A DNA stretch of 64,000 bases from Daedaleopsis sinensis (lineage: Eukaryota > Basidiomycota > Agaricomycetes > Polyporales > Polyporaceae): NCBI GenBank assembly GCA_033807695.1, contig CM066305.1, forward strand, positions 3,658,001-3,722,000. Direction: 5' to 3'. The notes under the pieces are model-generated. The model saw nothing but the letters and a program-made list of their open reading frames with translations, made no database searches and was not told the origin of the DNA. Below, piece after piece: positions 35,045 to 45,700 of the stretch; the first letter of the stretch is position 1, and every line of letters begins with the position of its first letter. Position numbers and translations under genes: made by a program.

Positions 35045-36366
35045 CTAAGCAGAGACGCTCATTGAGCTATCAGCGCTACGAGACTCCTCCAGGTCATCGA
35101 GACAGAGCCTCTTCATTCTTGTGGGAGGCGACACCCCTCCCTCGGAGTCATCATCATCGCTACCTCTATACCCGACCTTTCTCTTCACCTTCTTGAGCGG
35201 CGACACTGGAGCACGAGCAATAGCCTCAATCGCAGCAATATTATAGTCCTACCAGGAGGGTCCAATTAGGTCGAAGCAACTTGGAGGAGTCTGACGTGAG
35301 TACTTACCACCTCTGCTGTCCGATGAAGAAGACACACCGCCCGAAGCTTGGGTATGAAGACGTAGTCATGGCGGGCAACACGTATAGCCTGGAAGCTGAC
35401 CTGGACTTCAACCATATTGCTCAGGTTAAAGAACTCGGGCTTGTAGCGGTCGTACTTGGGCCTGAAGGGAATCGGGAACTTGGTAAGTAAGAGATCGCTC
35501 AGCCATGCAAGGGAGTGCTCACCGGCTATCCTCCAGATCGTCTAGTTGAAGAAGAGTACGGGTCCAGTACTCGACGTGGTTCTCGGAGGTGTGGACCTCC
35601 GAGCGCAGAAGAGGGCGAAGGATGTTGAAAGGATCCACGATATGCTCCAAGCCGTACTCCCTCTCGCCCTCGGCATCCTTAGCAGGGGTGAGGATGCGGT
35701 TTGAGAAGGACAAGGTGAGACTCTCTCCTCCATCACAGCCAGGTCCCCAAGTGCGAAGATGACCCCCCCTGCTACTTAGATACATCTTGAAGGCGTGGTA
35801 CAGTGCACCTACACCACGGACGCCAGCATGAAACTGCTGGGAGCCCAGCCCGGTCAGGGTCACCGACTGCTTAAGATCGATGAGACGCGTCTGGTTTCGA
35901 GGAATGCTGTACGGGGAGTTGAACGGTTAAAGGCAAGCACGGGAGCGAGAGCATATTCACATACTTGTGTTGACGAATGGGGGGGAACATAGAGTCAAGC
36001 AAGTACCCCTGCATGTTCAGCACGACCTCCTCAATGTCTCCAACCCGCTCTGGCTCAGCGTACACCAGAATCAGCTGACGCCCTCCGCGTTGCTCCCGAA
36101 CTTGAGCAAACTTGGGGAAGTCGATGTCCTACAAAGAATCGTAGGTAAGTACGCCGTGGCTAAGTCCTTAGGTGTAATTGACTCACCCCGCCTATGCTGG
36201 ACAGCTCTCTGTACGACGGAGAATCATCGCGTTGTAATGCATCCTTCAACTCTCGATCAAGAAGCGTGCCTGGGCATAAGATTAGTCTTCTAAAAGCCAG
36301 CAATTTGAAGGTAAAGAACTTACAATACTTCTGAGGGTTGGCTCTAAGCTGAGCGAGGTACGACAT
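35045..36366 (-). CDS. Hypothetical protein, 343 residues
   Basis: Six minus-strand exons: 36324-36366, 36187-36269, 35965-36128, 35523-35906, 35308-35461 and 35045-35248. They give one frame of 343 residues from MSYLAQLRANPQKY. The first half is a mixed alpha/beta region (RQLILVYAEPERVGDIEEVVLN). The middle has GLGSQQFHAGVRGVGALYH. The end is basic then acidic (PLKKVKRKVGYRGSDDDDSEGG), like a nuclear tail. No domain recognised. It sits between the Tet-like gene (convergent) and a divergent intron-rich gene at 37132, within the accessory island. Splice choice at 35462-35522 (61 bases) was made because the shorter alternative breaks the frame. Confidence 0.68.
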
Positions 36367-37131
36367 TATGACAGATAGGAGGGGAGATTGGGTGGGGACG
36401 TCTGAAGGAGATGCAGATGAAAGGGGGGAAAAGAGCTAAGTTCTTCGCGCTCTCCGCCCTCAGTATATGTGACACGCTCTGGCCCTCGTGTCCGTGCACG
36501 GTCGGGCCTAAGCCCAACGCTTTGGTCAGCATTGCCGTCTGTACACTGTTTCATGCAACACATGCTGACCGTTCCTACAGTTACGCGGACTGCTTGGCTC
36601 TGAACTTGAGCTAGAGCAGGCCTGCAGGCGCAGAACCCCGTTGTGTTACCCGACTCGCTTACCGTAATAGATCGGTCACCCCGTCCTCCGCGCTTGCAGC
36701 ACGCTCTTCAAGCTCCCTCATAAGCTCCATCCCTTCTTCTACTTTCACCGTATCGATTGGTGTATCTTAAACAGCTCTTCCTAAAATTGAAGAATTTGCG
36801 CTGTAGCAGAGCGGAGGGATATGCCGTCCTTTGCAACCGGCCTCGTTCATCAGCTCATTTCGCGTAGCGAAGTCCTCAGCCTGCTGTGCCTTCGCATATT
36901 TTGAGGTCTGAGCTAGCGGTTGACAGCACCCACGCACTCCGGACACCGTCGGCTGCTGGCGGTGTTCTGGGTCTTGCTCCTGGGGTATATAATCCCTGCT
37001 CGCAAGTGCCAATTCCTCAGAGTCCATCGTTCTGAACTCTACCAGCTTATCCTCACCGCTTGCCCACCGCTCTCCCTCTCCATCCCCCCCCCCCCCCACT
37101 CTTCCCACTCACCTCACCCTTATCCTCTGCT
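36367..37131. other. Bidirectional promoter region
   Basis: About 765 bases between divergent genes. A TATA box serves the right-hand gene, and a run of 14 C lies at about 37085. No gene seen. Confidence 0.6.
36986..36993 (+). promoter_or_regulatory. TATA box
   Basis: TATATAAT lies 139 bases before the ATG at 37132, in a G-rich context followed by C/T-rich DNA. Position and match suit a TATA box for that gene. Confidence 0.55.
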
Positions 37132-39790
37132 ATGTCTTCTCGTGCTGCTCGTACTCGCACTCCCTCTGGCCGGGCTGCTGCCGCCAAGCCGACCCCCGTC
37201 AAGGGTACTCCCACCAAGGCTGCCACTATCAAGACCACGACGGCAAAGGCTGCTGCGACCAAGGCTGCAGCCAAGCCTGCTACCAAGACTTCCAAGGCTG
37301 CTCCAAAGCCTACTCCTACGTGCGTATTCATTATTCACATCTAAGTAACCTCAACCTTACAAATGTTCCATAGGGCGAAGCCCAAGGCTCGAGGACGCTC
37401 CGCGGTCAAGAAGCCCATCACGTACGTGTCTCCTCTTGGTAGATCTCCACTCTCGCTGACTTACATCCACCGCAGTCCTGAGATCGTTGAAGATGAGGCT
37501 GAGGAGGTTGACGAGGAGGAGGCAGCCAAGGAGGAGGAGGACCATGGGGAGGAAGATAACACCGAGGAGAGGTCGGGTGTGGACATTACTTCGTAAGTGC
37601 ATTCTAAAATTAGCGTTTATCCATGCACCAACATCTTTCAGCGATGACGATGTCAGCTACGTCTCCGTTGCCAGCAACGACGATGACGAGGACTACCAGG
37701 AGGAAATCCAGGCCGTCGAGCAGGCCATTAAGAAAGTCACTACTGGCCGCAAGCTGGTCGCTCGCAAGGCCTCCACTCCGGAGAGTCCTAAGATCCGGTA
37801 AGTGAATATCTCCACACCCTGAGCCCTCCCCTGATGTCTGTCTCTAGTCGCTCTCTCAAGAAGGGTGAGGTGCCGGTTAGTCAAGAGAGCCCCTCCCCCA
37901 AGTACGTTCACATATACCTGACTTGTCGGTGTACTGACCGGTCTACAGGAAGCCCAAGAATACCCTCACGAGGAAGCCCACTTTTGCTGTGGCGCCTGCC
38001 AGCACTCCTAGCAGGAAGCGCACCAAGGAGTAAGTCTACAGCGGCCTCCACTCTAACAGTGTACTAACCTCTGCTCGTAGATCCTACTCAGATGAGGACT
38101 CTGAAGAGGAGTGAGTCTTATGACTTACGGTGCTCATTTACTTTATACTGACAACTCGATCTGTAGGGCTTCACCTGCCAAGAAGGTCAGAGAGGAGTAA
38201 GCGACATGCCCCTTATAGCGCCACTTATCTGACGTTCAGATCAGAACTCCTGTTTCCAACGAGGACGAGGATGTTGAGATGGTCGAGTACGTGTCTACAG
38301 ATTCCCCATGCTACCCATCCTATGCTGACCCAGATGGTTATGTAGGGCCACCCCCAAACGCAACCGCCGAGGTGTCAAGATGGTTGACAAGAAGGTTCAG
38401 ACCGCACCTCCTCTTCCCCGTGGTAACACTGCTGCCAAGGCTGCTGTTCGGGGCACTCCGAGGAAGGTCAAGGACGCTAAGGCTCCTAAGTGAGACTACA
38501 AAACACGTCCATCATCTTCTGCTTCTAACTGCGAGCAATAGCTCTGCAGATGCATTTTTCAATCCCTCTGACATTGACCGCTCCTCCGACACGTAATGCT
38601 CCCCTTACTTTACATCGTTTTCTCTTCTCATATCCTTTTTACTTCTCATAGATATCGCCGGCAGTCGAAGTTGTTTACCGATGCTTTGGATGAGTCTGCT
38701 AAGGGCGATGTCGCCCATGTTACGGAAGCGTATGTGTCACTTTTAATACATGTTGCACGTTCTCTATCTCAACCGAGTGCTTTCTCCAGGATGCAGGACG
38801 TCCACATTGAAGAGAATATGAACGAGGGTATCCTTGACTTTGATACTCCTGGGGCGATGTGTGATCTCTTGCGGGAGTCGTACAAGTCTCTTCCGGTATT
38901 GCAGTAAGTATTTGGATCTTAAGTTAAGCTTTAGAGGTCGTCTAATATTTCCCGTAGGCCCTGCGCAATAGATACTGGCAGCAGCATTATGAGTTCTGCA
39001 CTTCTTTACGACCACATCATCGATGGTCCCTATGATGTACACCCTCAGTAAGTCTCTACTTTGTGAAGCTGTGGAAATTGCTCATTCTTATGTACTCGTA
39101 GGGCGCTGGAAGACCTGGTGAAGTTCAGTCACGACGGCAAGGCGGATGACCCGTTCGTCATCAACGCTGCTCGTGCCGATCCTACTCTTGCCAAAGCGTA
39201 CCAGTACAACAACTCACGGGCCTTCTGCTTAGCTGCCAACGTCAACAGCCCTACTCCTCCCCGCCTGATCTGTGCCACCATGGTCGTGTGCCTTGGTTGT
39301 CACATGATTGAACCCGCTCAGATGTCCACCACCCCTGTGCGTACAATCAAGGAGTTCTTGGGGGTCCCGCTGCGGGGGGAACTAGAGCGTTCTATTGCAT
39401 TCTATGGCACTATCTTTGGCCGAGAGGTACTTGGAGTTCAGAACTTTGGGGCTGGAATTGGAGAGCACCGTCAAATTGGTTTAGTTTTCCGCACATACCC
39501 TGATACCCCTGGCATGAAGCCCAACCCCGGTATGTTTGCGATGTTCGCTTTGGAGTACTTATGCTGACAATGGTTCATGAAGGACGGTCTCTTGGTGGAA
39601 TGGGGGCCAGCCCGGCCATGCTCCGCAAGGCTCAGACCCCCAAGCGAACCGCGGCAGGCCCAGCGCGCTCTCTACTTGACATGCGGGACAAGACCAGCTG
39701 GAGCTCCACCGAGAACTGTGCGTTGCTGCTGTGCTTATATTGTCTTCAGAGTCTAACCAATGCACAGTCGCTATCTGGGATGCTCGATGA
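37132..39790 (+). pseudogene. Intron-rich basic/acidic hypothetical gene, truncated by the LTR element
   Basis: Seventeen exons, most of 30-150 bases, are joined by consensus introns: 37132-37319, 37374-37421, 37476-37592, 37642-37797, 37848-37901, 37949-38029, 38081-38110, 38167-38196, 38245-38286, 38346-38489, 38542-38592, 38652-38729, 38790-38903, 38958-39047, 39102-39529, 39583-39717 and 39768-39790. This gives 602 residues. The N-terminus is Ala/Lys/Pro-rich like linker histone tails, then acidic, then an unrecognised globular part (residues ~380-600). The reading frame runs straight into the LTR at 39788: the last codons read ...IWDAR and the stop TGA is the first three bases of the LTR. 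The end is therefore lost. Whether the short product works is unknown. Divergent from the 35-36 kb gene. Confidence 0.7.
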
Positions 39791-40196
39791 TGAGCATCAG
39801 GTAGTTCTGCGCTGGTATTCGACACTTACAGTACAATTCGAGCGTACAGTACGGTAGCGTTACCAATTAGGAAGCTTAGACGCCGACGGATTATTCGAGA
39901 TCAGTTTAGCACTCATACTGAGACCTGTACCACCACTATCCCACCAAGCAATACATTATCTTTCGCCCTCGATCTATCGTTTTCGTCGCGCCCTCGTTCT
40001 CGCTCTCGTTCACGTCCGACTTCCGTTCGACTCTCGACGCTCGCTATACGACACACACGACCCCCGACTTCCGACCGCGCTCCGCGCTCCCGCGTACTCG
40101 TTCCCTCCTCCGCTTCTCCGACTCCCCTTGTGAGCACCTCGCCGGACTCTCGCACCTTAGACCGACGCACCACCCGGAGCAGTAGTCTACTTATCA
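39788..40196 (+). repeat. 5' LTR
   Basis: A 409-base direct repeat, TG...CA, matching 42374-42782. Its first three bases supply the stop codon of the interrupted gene on its left. Confidence 0.92.
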
Positions 40197-40198
40197 TT

Positions 40199-40215
40199 TG
40201 GAGCCCACCGCGAGG
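40199..40215 (+). promoter_or_regulatory. Primer binding site candidate
   Basis: TGGAGCCCACCGCGAGG starts two bases after the 5' LTR. It begins with TGG, as expected for pairing to the CCA end of a tRNA. The primer tRNA was not identified; the tRNA in this window does not match. Confidence 0.6.
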
Positions 40216-40382
40216 GTTTAATCCACATGGATTGACGAGGATTGTATCACCTGGCGAGTCCCCTCTTTCCCTTCTCCATTCCATTCCTCCCCCCATCGCA
40301 TCCCACATCTACTAGCGCTCCCGACTCCCGTCTCCCGTACCGCGTCTTCTGTTCCCCATCCCTCGAAGCCCGTCCCTCGATC

Positions 40383-42218
40383 ATGTCGACATTTTATATG
40401 CCTCCGCGTGGCTACCCTGGCGCCCCGACCTTCGATCCCGATGTTCCGCATTCGATCACCGGCTTTTTCGACGAGCTTGAGTATCTATTCCAGCTAGCCG
40501 CCGTCGTCGACGCTCAGGAGAAGAAGCAGCACGCCGTCCGCTATGCCCCCGACTCCGAGAAGACCCTTTGGCGATCGTACCCCGAGTTTATCGATACGCG
40601 CAAGTCTTACGATGAGTTTAAGCGCATCGTACTCACGGATTATATCGGCGACCACGGACAGTTCCTCTACACGGCTCACGACCTCGATACCCTCGTTACG
40701 AGGACAGTGCGCACCGGCATCAAGTCGTTGAAGGAGTTCAGCGAGTACAGTCGTCGATTCCGCGATATCGCGACACCTCTCGTCGACAGCAGCTACCTCG
40801 ACCCAGACGACCGCGATTTTATGTTTATCCACGGCATTCAAGAGCCACTGCGCACACAAGTCCTCGATCGTTTGCGCGTCGTTTACCCGCACGTTCTCGC
40901 TCCTCGACGACCATACTCGATCGTTCAAGTCACCGACGCTGCACATCACGTTCTACGAGCGACAGCGACAACAACCGCCGCGTGCAATCAGTTCGCACGA
41001 CCGTTTTTCGCCTCGCCTCGTACGCTGCCATCTCCCACTCCCGCAGTCAAGTCCGAGCTCAGCGAAGCAGCACGCGCTTTGAAGACGGTGGCGAACAGTT
41101 TCACGCAGCAGGTACGAGCTAGCGCACCCGCGTTTGGACCAGTCGAATCCAGGCCTCAGCTCCCCGCGACGACGAGCATGCCGGTATCCTCAGCGCGTCC
41201 GTCATCTAGCGGTATTGACGTCGTCCCCGCCGCTGCGTCCCCTCGCCCCGCCGTCTCGCCTCCTCGCCCAGTCGTCCACCCTTCCCCTCCGACTCCTCAG
41301 CACGTCGTGCAGCCTATACCCTTAGCGGTCTCTACTTCCGGTCCCGCGCACGTCCACGAGCTCGACGAAGACGAGCGAATCGAAAGCTTGCGCAAGGAGA
41401 TTTTCGCGCTCGAGTGTCAGCGAGCATATCAAGAAGCCTTAATTCGCGAAATCCAGGCACAGTCACCGGTCGTCGAGTCCGAGCAGTCCAGCCCCTGGCG
41501 TTCTGTGCAGTCGACTACGCCATCGCCGCTAGTCTCCGCCGCCACGTCCTCCGTATCAGCGCCCATTCTGCTTCAGCGTATTTCGTCGCCTGCCGCGTCC
41601 TTGTCGCCTTCCGCCGCCAACACATCCTCGTCGTCTGCCGCCACGCCCCCACCTTCTGCCGTCGTCACACCCTCTTTGTCGCCCGTCGTCGTGTCCCCAT
41701 CCCCATCGCCTTCGTCCCCGCCGTCTCTTGTCGTCTCCACAACGCCGCCCTCGTCCTCGCCTGCTATCGTGCCCTCGTCCACACCCGTCGTCTCGTTTTC
41801 ATCGCCCACGGCTTCGATCACAGCGCCTCCATCTCCGCTTCTCGTCGTCGACATCTCGTTTTCCGACCCCGTCGTTCCTCCGCCACGATCACCCGTTATT
41901 ATCGATCAGCCCGAGCAACCGGACATTGTGCCTTCGTTTGTTTACGTTAATTCCTCTTTCGCCGCACTCACTCCCATTAGCATTGAGCCCCCAAGCACGC
42001 CTCCGTCTCCGCCTCGTCCTATTGCACTGCAAGACAATTGTCGTTCCCCACTTCCCCGCTTATCCCGCCATCATAGCGACACAGTCATCTGTCCCCGCCG
42101 CGTTCGTCGATACCTCCGGTTCGAGCACGACCCACGTGTGCGATTGAAGCCACCGCGACGCCATTCATCTCTGTCGTTCATCCATACCCCTTGCGCTACT
42201 GCGTTACGTTACAGCTGA
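40383..42218 (+). CDS. Gag-like protein of the LTR element, 611 residues
   Basis: The frame is open from 40242 and the first ATG is at 40383. Residues 1-200 resemble retrotransposon gag capsid regions (a LYTAHDLDTLV to FSEYSRRFRDIATPL block with the usual Trp/Phe spacing). A Pro/Ser region and a short coiled coil (EDERIESLRKEIFALE) come next, near residue 330, then a long Ser/Pro-rich low-complexity tail. No CCHC knuckle and no pol follow. It is intact as a frame and could still make particles for its own RNA or for related elements. Confidence 0.75.
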   Translation: MSTFYMPPRGYPGAPTFDPDVPHSITGFFDELEYLFQLAAVVDAQEKKQHAVRYAPDSEKTLWRSYPEFIDTRKSYDEFKRIVLTDYIGDHGQFLYTAHDLDTLVTRTVRTGIKSLKEFSEYSRRFRDIATPLVDSSYLDPDDRDFMFIHGIQEPLRTQVLDRLRVVYPHVLAPRRPYSIVQVTDAAHHVLRATATTTAACNQFARPFFASPRTLPSPTPAVKSELSEAARALKTVANSFTQQVRASAPAFGPVESRPQLPATTSMPVSSARPSSSGIDVVPAAASPRPAVSPPRPVVHPSPPTPQHVVQPIPLAVSTSGPAHVHELDEDERIESLRKEIFALECQRAYQEALIREIQAQSPVVESEQSSPWRSVQSTTPSPLVSAATSSVSAPILLQRISSPAASLSPSAANTSSSSAATPPPSAVVTPSLSPVVVSPSPSPSSPPSLVVSTTPPSSSPAIVPSSTPVVSFSSPTASITAPPSPLLVVDISFSDPVVPPPRSPVIIDQPEQPDIVPSFVYVNSSFAALTPISIEPPSTPPSPPRPIALQDNCRSPLPRLSRHHSDTVICPRRVRRYLRFEHDPRVRLKPPRRHSSLSFIHTPCATALRYS

Positions 42219-42360
42219 TTTAACCCCCTCCCATTCATATCATTCCGTCGTCAGCATCCCTCCTTCTTGTCAATCGACATTATCAATCTCGCTACATACT
42301 ATGTTTTCGCACTCTTTCGCAACCCTCTGCATTGAGTGGACCGGGGACGGTCCATATCTC

Positions 42361-42373
42361 AGCAAAGAGGGGA
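42361..42373 (+). promoter_or_regulatory. Polypurine tract
   Basis: AGCAAAGAGGGGA lies directly before the 3' LTR, the expected place for plus-strand priming. Confidence 0.7.
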
Positions 42374-42782
42374 TGATGAGCATCAGGTAGTTCTGCGCTG
42401 GTATTCGACACTTACAGTACAATTCGAGCGTACAGTACGGTAGCGTTACCAATTAGGAAGCTTAGACGCCGACGGATTATTCGAGATCAGTTTAGCACTC
42501 ATACTGAGACCTGTACCACCACTATCCCACCAAGCAATACATTATCTTTCGCCCTCGATCTATCGTTTTCGTCGCGCCCTCGTTCTCGCTCTCGTTCACG
42601 TCCGACTTCCGTTCGACTCTCGACGCTCGCTATACGACACACACGACCCCCGACTTCCGACCGCGCTCCGCGCTCCCGCGTACTCGTTCCCTCCTCCGCT
42701 TCTCCGACTCCCCTTGTGAGCACCTCGCCGGACTCTCGCACCTTAGACCGACGCACCACCCGGAGCAGTAGTCTACTTATCA
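42374..42782 (+). repeat. 3' LTR
   Basis: The second copy of the 409-base LTR. It is fused at 42783 to the interior of a Helitron replicase frame. Confidence 0.92.
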
Positions 42783-42783
42783 C

Positions 42784-45700
42784 CGCAAAGAACGGCATTC
42801 CAGCAATGATGCAATTGTTGAGATACCCGGGCCCGTACTATTGCCTAACTGCAATGACTTGTGTCAAAACTGTACAAAGGATCTGCGCCAAGGGAAGATA
42901 CCAATTGATAGCCTTGCGAACGGTTTATGGATGGGAGAGATTCCTTCTCAATTAAAAGGCCTCAGTTGGACGGAAAAGATGCTTATCTCCAGAGTCAAGC
43001 ATAATATATGTATAGTCAAAGTTCATGTCTCCGGAATGTCAAAAATGAAAGCCAATGTGGTCAGTCACTCTTTACCTATGCCAAAAATATATAGCGTGCT
43101 ACCCCCTGCCCGTGAAGACTTGGATGAAGTGCTGGCATTTATGTATATTGGGCCCAATGTACCTACTCATAAAGATTTCAAACGTACGCCCATGCTTGTA
43201 CGTAGGAATAAGGTGAAAGACGCACTTGAATGGTTGAAATTGAACCATTCAGACTACGCAGATTTAGATATCTCTTACTCAAACTTGGACCAATACTCTG
43301 AGGAGGAACCTCCGGTCATCGTTAACTACACCCAAAGTATGGAGTCAAACAAAGATCCTGAGGCTACTGCGGTCAATGATACTGAAGAAGACGATGGGAT
43401 AGAGGAAGGCGACTGCCCATTTGTAGTCCACGGACTTACTGGAGCTAACTTAAACTCTCTTGCCGACTCACGTCCTTATGAGATCACAGCGCGGGCAGTC
43501 GAGCATTTCAAGTCTAATGGGAAAGCATTAGGGATAGGACAGGCCAAGCAGCCAGAGAGCATATACGATAATCCGCAGTTATATCCACAAATGTTTCCCT
43601 GGTTATTCCCTTACGGTCTTGGAGGACTCAACAACATGTGCAGTCATGGGACCAAGGTTGTATCTGAGGAGCGACGTAAACAACAGCTGCTCATGTATCA
43701 TGACAAACGTTTCCAACTAGAGCCGCTGTTCCCTCTTGTAGCCCTGAATCATGAACAAATCAAGAAGTCTACAACAGGAGGTTATATCTTGGCAGACCGG
43801 CATAAATTCCAGGATATTGCGAGTCGGATACTTAGTATTAACTTACCTACGCTGCGTGATCTTGTGGAGAGAATGAAGTCGGGACCAGTGAAAGCTGAGA
43901 CAGAGGCAGAGGTGGAGTGCTTTAAAGTGCTAAACGACCTGGATCATGTCAATCATCGTGTGCAAGGTTCAATTACTAGCAAAAAGTATATGCGGAATGA
44001 AATATGGTCCATGGTCTCATACTTAGGAGCGCCATCTTGGTTTATCACGTTCGCTCCTGCTGATGTGAAACACCCCCTTGCATTATATATGGCAGATACC
44101 AATCAGACATATGTACCCAAGTTTAGGGCTCAAGATGAGCGAATGCGCCTCATTGCTAGTAACCCAGTGGCCGGAGCTCGATTCTTCAATGTAATGGTGC
44201 AGTTATTTCTAAAACATGTCTTAGGTGAAGGCCTTGACAGGCCGGGCCTGTATGGCGATACTGCTGGATATTATGGAACCGTGGAGCAGCAGGGACGGCT
44301 AACTCTACACCTACATATGCTAGTATGGATCAAAAACAGTCTAACTCCTCAAGAAATTCGTGAACGCATTATGGATCCTGAGTCCACATTCCAAAAGGAG
44401 ATGGTTGAGTACTTGGAGAGCGTACACAAGGGTGAATTTCTGCAAGGAGATATGGAATCCATAGGTGAAAGACTTGAGAATGCCAAGGTGAAAAATCCAT
44501 TCCGCATACCTGCTACGGAAAGGTTACCTCAAGTACCTCCGGTACAATGTACTCATGCTAGCAGAACAGATTGTGATGGCTGTACAGCATATCATAAGTG
44601 GAGGTCCGAGTATGAACATGAGATTGACGAAATCTTGTATACATCTAATGTTCACAAGTGTACTACAAGAAACCGGAAAGACTATGTATCCAAAGGTGCA
44701 CAGAATGGATTGCAAGAAGTGGACAATCGCGGTTGCACAGACCCTGTAACTAAAGTCTGTAAAGCACGGTTCCCTCGAGACACTTTTACTGAAACTGCAG
44801 TAGATCCGGAGTCAGGAGCCCTTCTCATGAAGAAGGGAGAGCCTTGGCTGAATACATTTACCCCATCAGCCTCATATCTACTCCGATGCAATCATGATGT
44901 GACAAGTTTACTGTCTGGAACCGCCATAAAGTCAGTTATTGCATATGTAGCTGACTATATCACTAAAACACCTTTGAAAACTCATGTCATGTTCCAATCT
45001 ATTCAAAAGGTATTTGAGAGAAATGTCGAGTTAATTGGCGGCGACCGCAGCTCCAAAGACAAAGCTCGTTCACTAGTCACTAAGATGGTTAATGCATTGA
45101 CAGCAGCATCGGAGATAGGCGGACCTATGGCTGCTATGTATCTACTCAAACATCCAGACCATTATACTGCTCACAAGTTTCGGGCATGCTTTTGGAGAGG
45201 ATATGTGCTTGAGATTATGCAAGCATGGGAAGATTCAAAGGATGTATCGCAGGAGGGTAGATCCACAGTGGTCGTAGATTGTGAAAAGAGTAATACCGAA
45301 GGCCCAAAGCGCATTGTGGCGTTATCGCCGGTCATTGACTATATGAATAGACCTATTGAGTTTGAACACTTAAATGTATATGACTGGGTCCGTCGGTATC
45401 ACAAGAGACCCGTTCCCAAGCGGCGCCGCAAGACCATCTTCTTACAGCAAGATCCAAATGATGCCTATGAATCTGATGAATTTGAAGACAACTATCATGT
45501 GGACGAGGGAATTCCAAGAAATACAGCAACAGGCAATGGTAATCAACTAGAAGAAGAGGAACCTGACATTGCTGGAAATAGCGAGGATGACATTTCAGAT
45601 AATGAAGAGACAATGTGCTATGGCGGAGGGAAACTAATGCCTACTGTACCAGATGATGACTCTGACGATGAGTTATTGCTTACATCCAAGACTAATGCCA

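Larger units (their letters stand above)
39788..42782 (+). mobile_element. Gag-only LTR retrotransposon
   Basis: A 2,995-base element is bounded by two 409-base direct repeats that I find identical on reading (39788-40196 and 42374-42782). Each begins TGATGAG and ends TTATCA (TG...CA). A primer-binding-site candidate follows the left LTR and a purine tract precedes the right LTR. The inside holds one gag-like frame and no protease, reverse transcriptase, RNase H or integrase, so it must move in trans. The identical LTRs suggest recent insertion or LTR-LTR conversion. The 5-base flanks (CTCGA left, CCGCA right) differ, so there is no target duplication. Confidence 0.9.

Noticed and set aside
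41573..41854. Asp/Gly/Glu-rich minus-strand frame in the LTR element
   Set aside because: Reverse complement of the Ser/Pro-rich gag tail.
42841..42843. Start codon for RepHel at 42841
   Set aside because: The codon is TTG and the frame continues upstream into the LTR; the true start was lost.
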